A model generated the notes under the pieces. The model saw only the letters and a program-made list of their open reading frames with translations. It ran no database searches and was not told the DNA's origin. Made by a program: the position numbers and the translations under genes. Shown piece by piece: positions 9,001 to 10,226 of a stretch of DNA of 10,226 nucleotides. Source of the stretch: Hyphochytrium catenoides (lineage: Eukaryota; Sar; Hyphochytriomycetes; Hyphochytriales; Hyphochytriaceae); NCBI GenBank assembly GCA_900088475.1, contig FLMG01001615.1, forward strand, positions 1-10,226, read 5' to 3'. Numbering within the stretch: position 1 is the stretch's first letter; every line of letters begins with the position of its first letter.

Positions 9001-10226
9001 CTGTCTCTCTCTGTCTTTCCTACTCTCTGTCTCTCTGTCCCTGTCCCTACCTTCAGGAGAGCGGGATTGACGTCAGCGAAGCCGACGTGGCGGTGGTGAT
9101 GAAGCGGTACAATTGGAGTCCTCTTCCTAATGTTATCTATGCGCCCGCTGTCCTGCAGACGGTGAGCGCCAAGGATATTTTAACAGCAACGGCGCCCAAC
9201 TCTACCATTCTCATACCATCCTCCCTCTAACTCTCTCGATCTCTCGCTCTCTCTCTCTCTCTCTTTCTCTCTCCTCTTTGTCTTTCTGCTTTGTGGGAGT
9301 AGCTGCTTGCCATGCTAGATGCCCCTGCTCATGGGCTTCTTTTTGAGAAACGTGAGGGGCCAGGCGGCACTTCTGCTTTTGACTCGTCATCAACTTCCCT
9401 CGAGGATGTGCTGACCAGCATTAGAGAGCAGGTAAGGGAACGCGATGTCCTCAGCCTCCTCTCCTTCCCTTTCTCCTTCTCTCTCTCTCTCTTGTCTTAC
9501 CTCTCCCTTAATGCTTTCAGAGGTTCCGTAGCTTGCACCTCTGAGCTCTATTCAATCCTCTTCGGCGCACTCTTCTTTCGCCTCGCAGATCGGCTCCCCT
9601 TCTGTCTGCCCTAATTCTGTCTATCATAATCTTTTACAGTCCTCTATCTGGTTTAGCATCTTAACAGTTAACATTGAGTAGTACTTACTGTCACATCTCT
9701 TCTCTGTGTGTGTCTCTCTCTTTTTTCTCTCTCTTCTTTCTCTCTCTCTCTCTCTCTCTCTCTTTTGACAGTTAAGCCGCCTCGTTCCTCTTGAGAGCGT
9801 TAAGAGCAGTCTGCGAGACGTGCTGCGGAAGAGAGATCCTGAGGCCAATGGAATGGTTTCAACAGCGTCCTTTGCAGGTGCCCTGGAAGAGTTAGGGATA
9901 GTGCTCACTGCAGCTGAGGTGTGGTTAAAGGAAGACTTTGCTTCTCTCTCTCTCATCCGCGCTCTCCTGAGCTATCCGTATTTACTTAGATTCTTACCAC
10001 CAAAAAGCATATTGTGCCTCTCTCCAGCTCTCTTTTATCTGGTTTCTCTCTTCCAGTCTCTCTCTCTCTCTCTCCTTCTCTCTCTCTATCTTTCTCTTCC
10101 TCGCCCTTCTTCCCTCCCTGCCTGCGCTCTTATCCGATCTCCTTATGCCTGAGCCCTTCATCTCTTTCACTCTCTCTAGCTGCGCTGTCTCTCGAACCGC
10201 TTCGATCCTCGAGCTGTTGGGATGGT
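6021..10226 (+). CDS. Multi-EF-hand-like protein with long disordered N-terminus, ten exons, 3' end beyond the window
   Basis: Exons are 6021-7185, 7504-7619, 7724-7951, 8114-8322, 8500-8521, 8619-8696, 9057-9161, 9303-9431, 9772-9918 and 10180 to the edge, at least 748 residues. All introns are GT-AG with consistent phases. ATG 6021 is chosen because an in-frame TAA lies just upstream and A is at -3. Residues 1 to about 365 are Lys/Glu/Ser-rich and disordered, with RRRDSTMG at 143-150 and 183-190. From about 370 come EF-hand-like helix-loop-helix units. The best loop is DPEANGMVSTAS (706-717), with Asp, Glu, Asn and Gly at positions 1, 3, 5 and 6 but Ser at 12. Others (TDSGGNVRAREF, LDAPAHGLL, FDPRAVGMV) lack ligands, so many may not bind calcium. 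A coiled coil (about 490-515) spans the exon 3/4 join. The layout recalls large protist or ciliary EF-hand scaffolds such as EFCAB6-like proteins; this is a guess. No kinase or membrane segment is visible. Confidence 0.82.
6438..6782 (+). repeat. Intragenic repeats encoding KKM(x)RRRDSTMG, two close copies and one diverged
   Basis: Copy 1 (6438-6479) and copy 2 (6555-6599) encode KKMRRRDSTMGITM and KKMIRRRDSTMGTSML. The codons AGA GAC TCC AC(T/G) ATG GGA are identical except for one base. A third, weaker copy (6750-6782) encodes RKHSRLDSSFG. Arg-Arg-x-Ser resembles a basophilic kinase site (the PKA-type consensus), with the Ser in the same place in the first two copies. Confidence 0.75.
7359..7376 (+). 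repeat. (CT)n in intron 1 of the EF-hand-like gene
   Basis: This is a short perfect CT run in the intron between 7186 and 7503. It lies well before the acceptor (ATACTATCAG, ending 7503), so it is not just the splice polypyrimidine tract. The first exon stays open through it, and translation of the intron gives a false hydrophobic tail. Confidence 0.75.
7647..7666 (+). repeat. (CT)n in intron 2 of the EF-hand-like gene
   Basis: A CT run in the 104-nt intron between 7620 and 7723, about 60 nt before the acceptor CTTCACAG. Read in frame it gives a Leu-Ser repeat. Confidence 0.75.
8400..8495 (+). repeat. (CT)n and CT-rich tract in intron 4 of the EF-hand-like gene
   Basis: The tract fills most of the second half of the intron at 8323-8499 and runs into the acceptor CTCACAG. 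The opposite strand reads as Glu-Arg repeats. Confidence 0.8.
8986..9050 (+). repeat. (CT)n / CTGT tract in intron 6 of the EF-hand-like gene
   Basis: CT repeats pass into CTGT and CCTGT units just before the acceptor CTTCAG (ending 9056). At 360 nt (8697-9056) this is the longest intron found in the gene, and it is pyrimidine-rich throughout. Confidence 0.75.
9236..9271 (+). repeat. (CT)n in intron 7 of the EF-hand-like gene
   Basis: A CT run with a few interruptions within the intron at 9162-9302, about 30 nt before the acceptor GGGAGTAG. Confidence 0.75.
9739..9763 (+). repeat. (CT)n in intron 8 of the EF-hand-like gene
   Basis: A perfect CT run directly before the acceptor TTTTGACAG (ending 9771). 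Here the repeat doubles as the polypyrimidine tract of the splice site. A second short CT run lies near the donor end (about 9477-9492). Confidence 0.8.
10056..10090 (+). repeat. (CT)n in intron 9 of the EF-hand-like gene
   Basis: CT repeats in the middle of the intron at 9919-10179. A second short CT run forms the acceptor tract before CTCTAG. Confidence 0.75.

Noticed and set aside
1-10226. Search by eye for tRNA/rRNA genes, CRISPR repeats, terminal inverted repeats, transposase or reverse-transcriptase motifs
   Set aside because: Nothing was seen that meets the standard; all repeats found are simple-sequence tracts or the small clusters listed.

Overview
The window looks like nuclear DNA of a compact, intron-containing eukaryote, most likely a microbial protist or alga. 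Genes are interrupted by GT-AG introns, several of about 70-100 nt. Polypyrimidine (CT)n microsatellites are abundant. The one clearly recognisable gene, cystinosin, is a eukaryotic lysosome/vacuole transporter. I see no bacterial-type operon, Shine-Dalgarno site, tRNA, rRNA, CRISPR array or transposon. The sequence alone does not fix the lineage; a chromerid/alveolate or stramenopile alga is a guess only.

Left part (1-1551). The first 151 bases may be the 5' end of a minus-strand gene running off the left edge. Next is a minus-strand gene I rebuild as four exons (1551 down to 664), joined by introns of 100, 85 and 85 nt with consistent phases. An AATAAA lies downstream at 488-483. Its product is not recognised.

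Middle part (1552-4514). A CTT-rich tract (1687-1793) separates this gene from a stretch with plus-strand coding signal (about 1926-3417). I can only partly assemble that stretch; its last two exons (2894-3165 and 3235-3417) are the most believable. It ends 15 bases from the stop codon of a convergent minus-strand cystinosin gene (4514 to 3433). That gene has three exons and encodes 300 residues, and it is the firmest functional call here.

Right part (4515-10226). About 1.5 kb without a supported gene contains a 190-bp (GA)n-like tract and a smaller (CT)n tract. Then comes a large plus-strand gene from 6021 to beyond the right edge. I assemble ten exons giving at least 748 residues: a long charged, disordered N-terminal region with a repeated RRRDSTMG motif, followed by a string of mostly degenerate EF-hand-like units. 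Its introns carry (CT)n repeats on the coding strand. Read through without splicing, these give artefactual Leu-Ser repeats on one strand and Glu-Arg repeats on the other.

The genes show no obvious shared pathway. The window reads as ordinary chromosomal neighbours: one housekeeping transporter, one lineage-specific calcium-binding-like scaffold, and two or three orphan genes.
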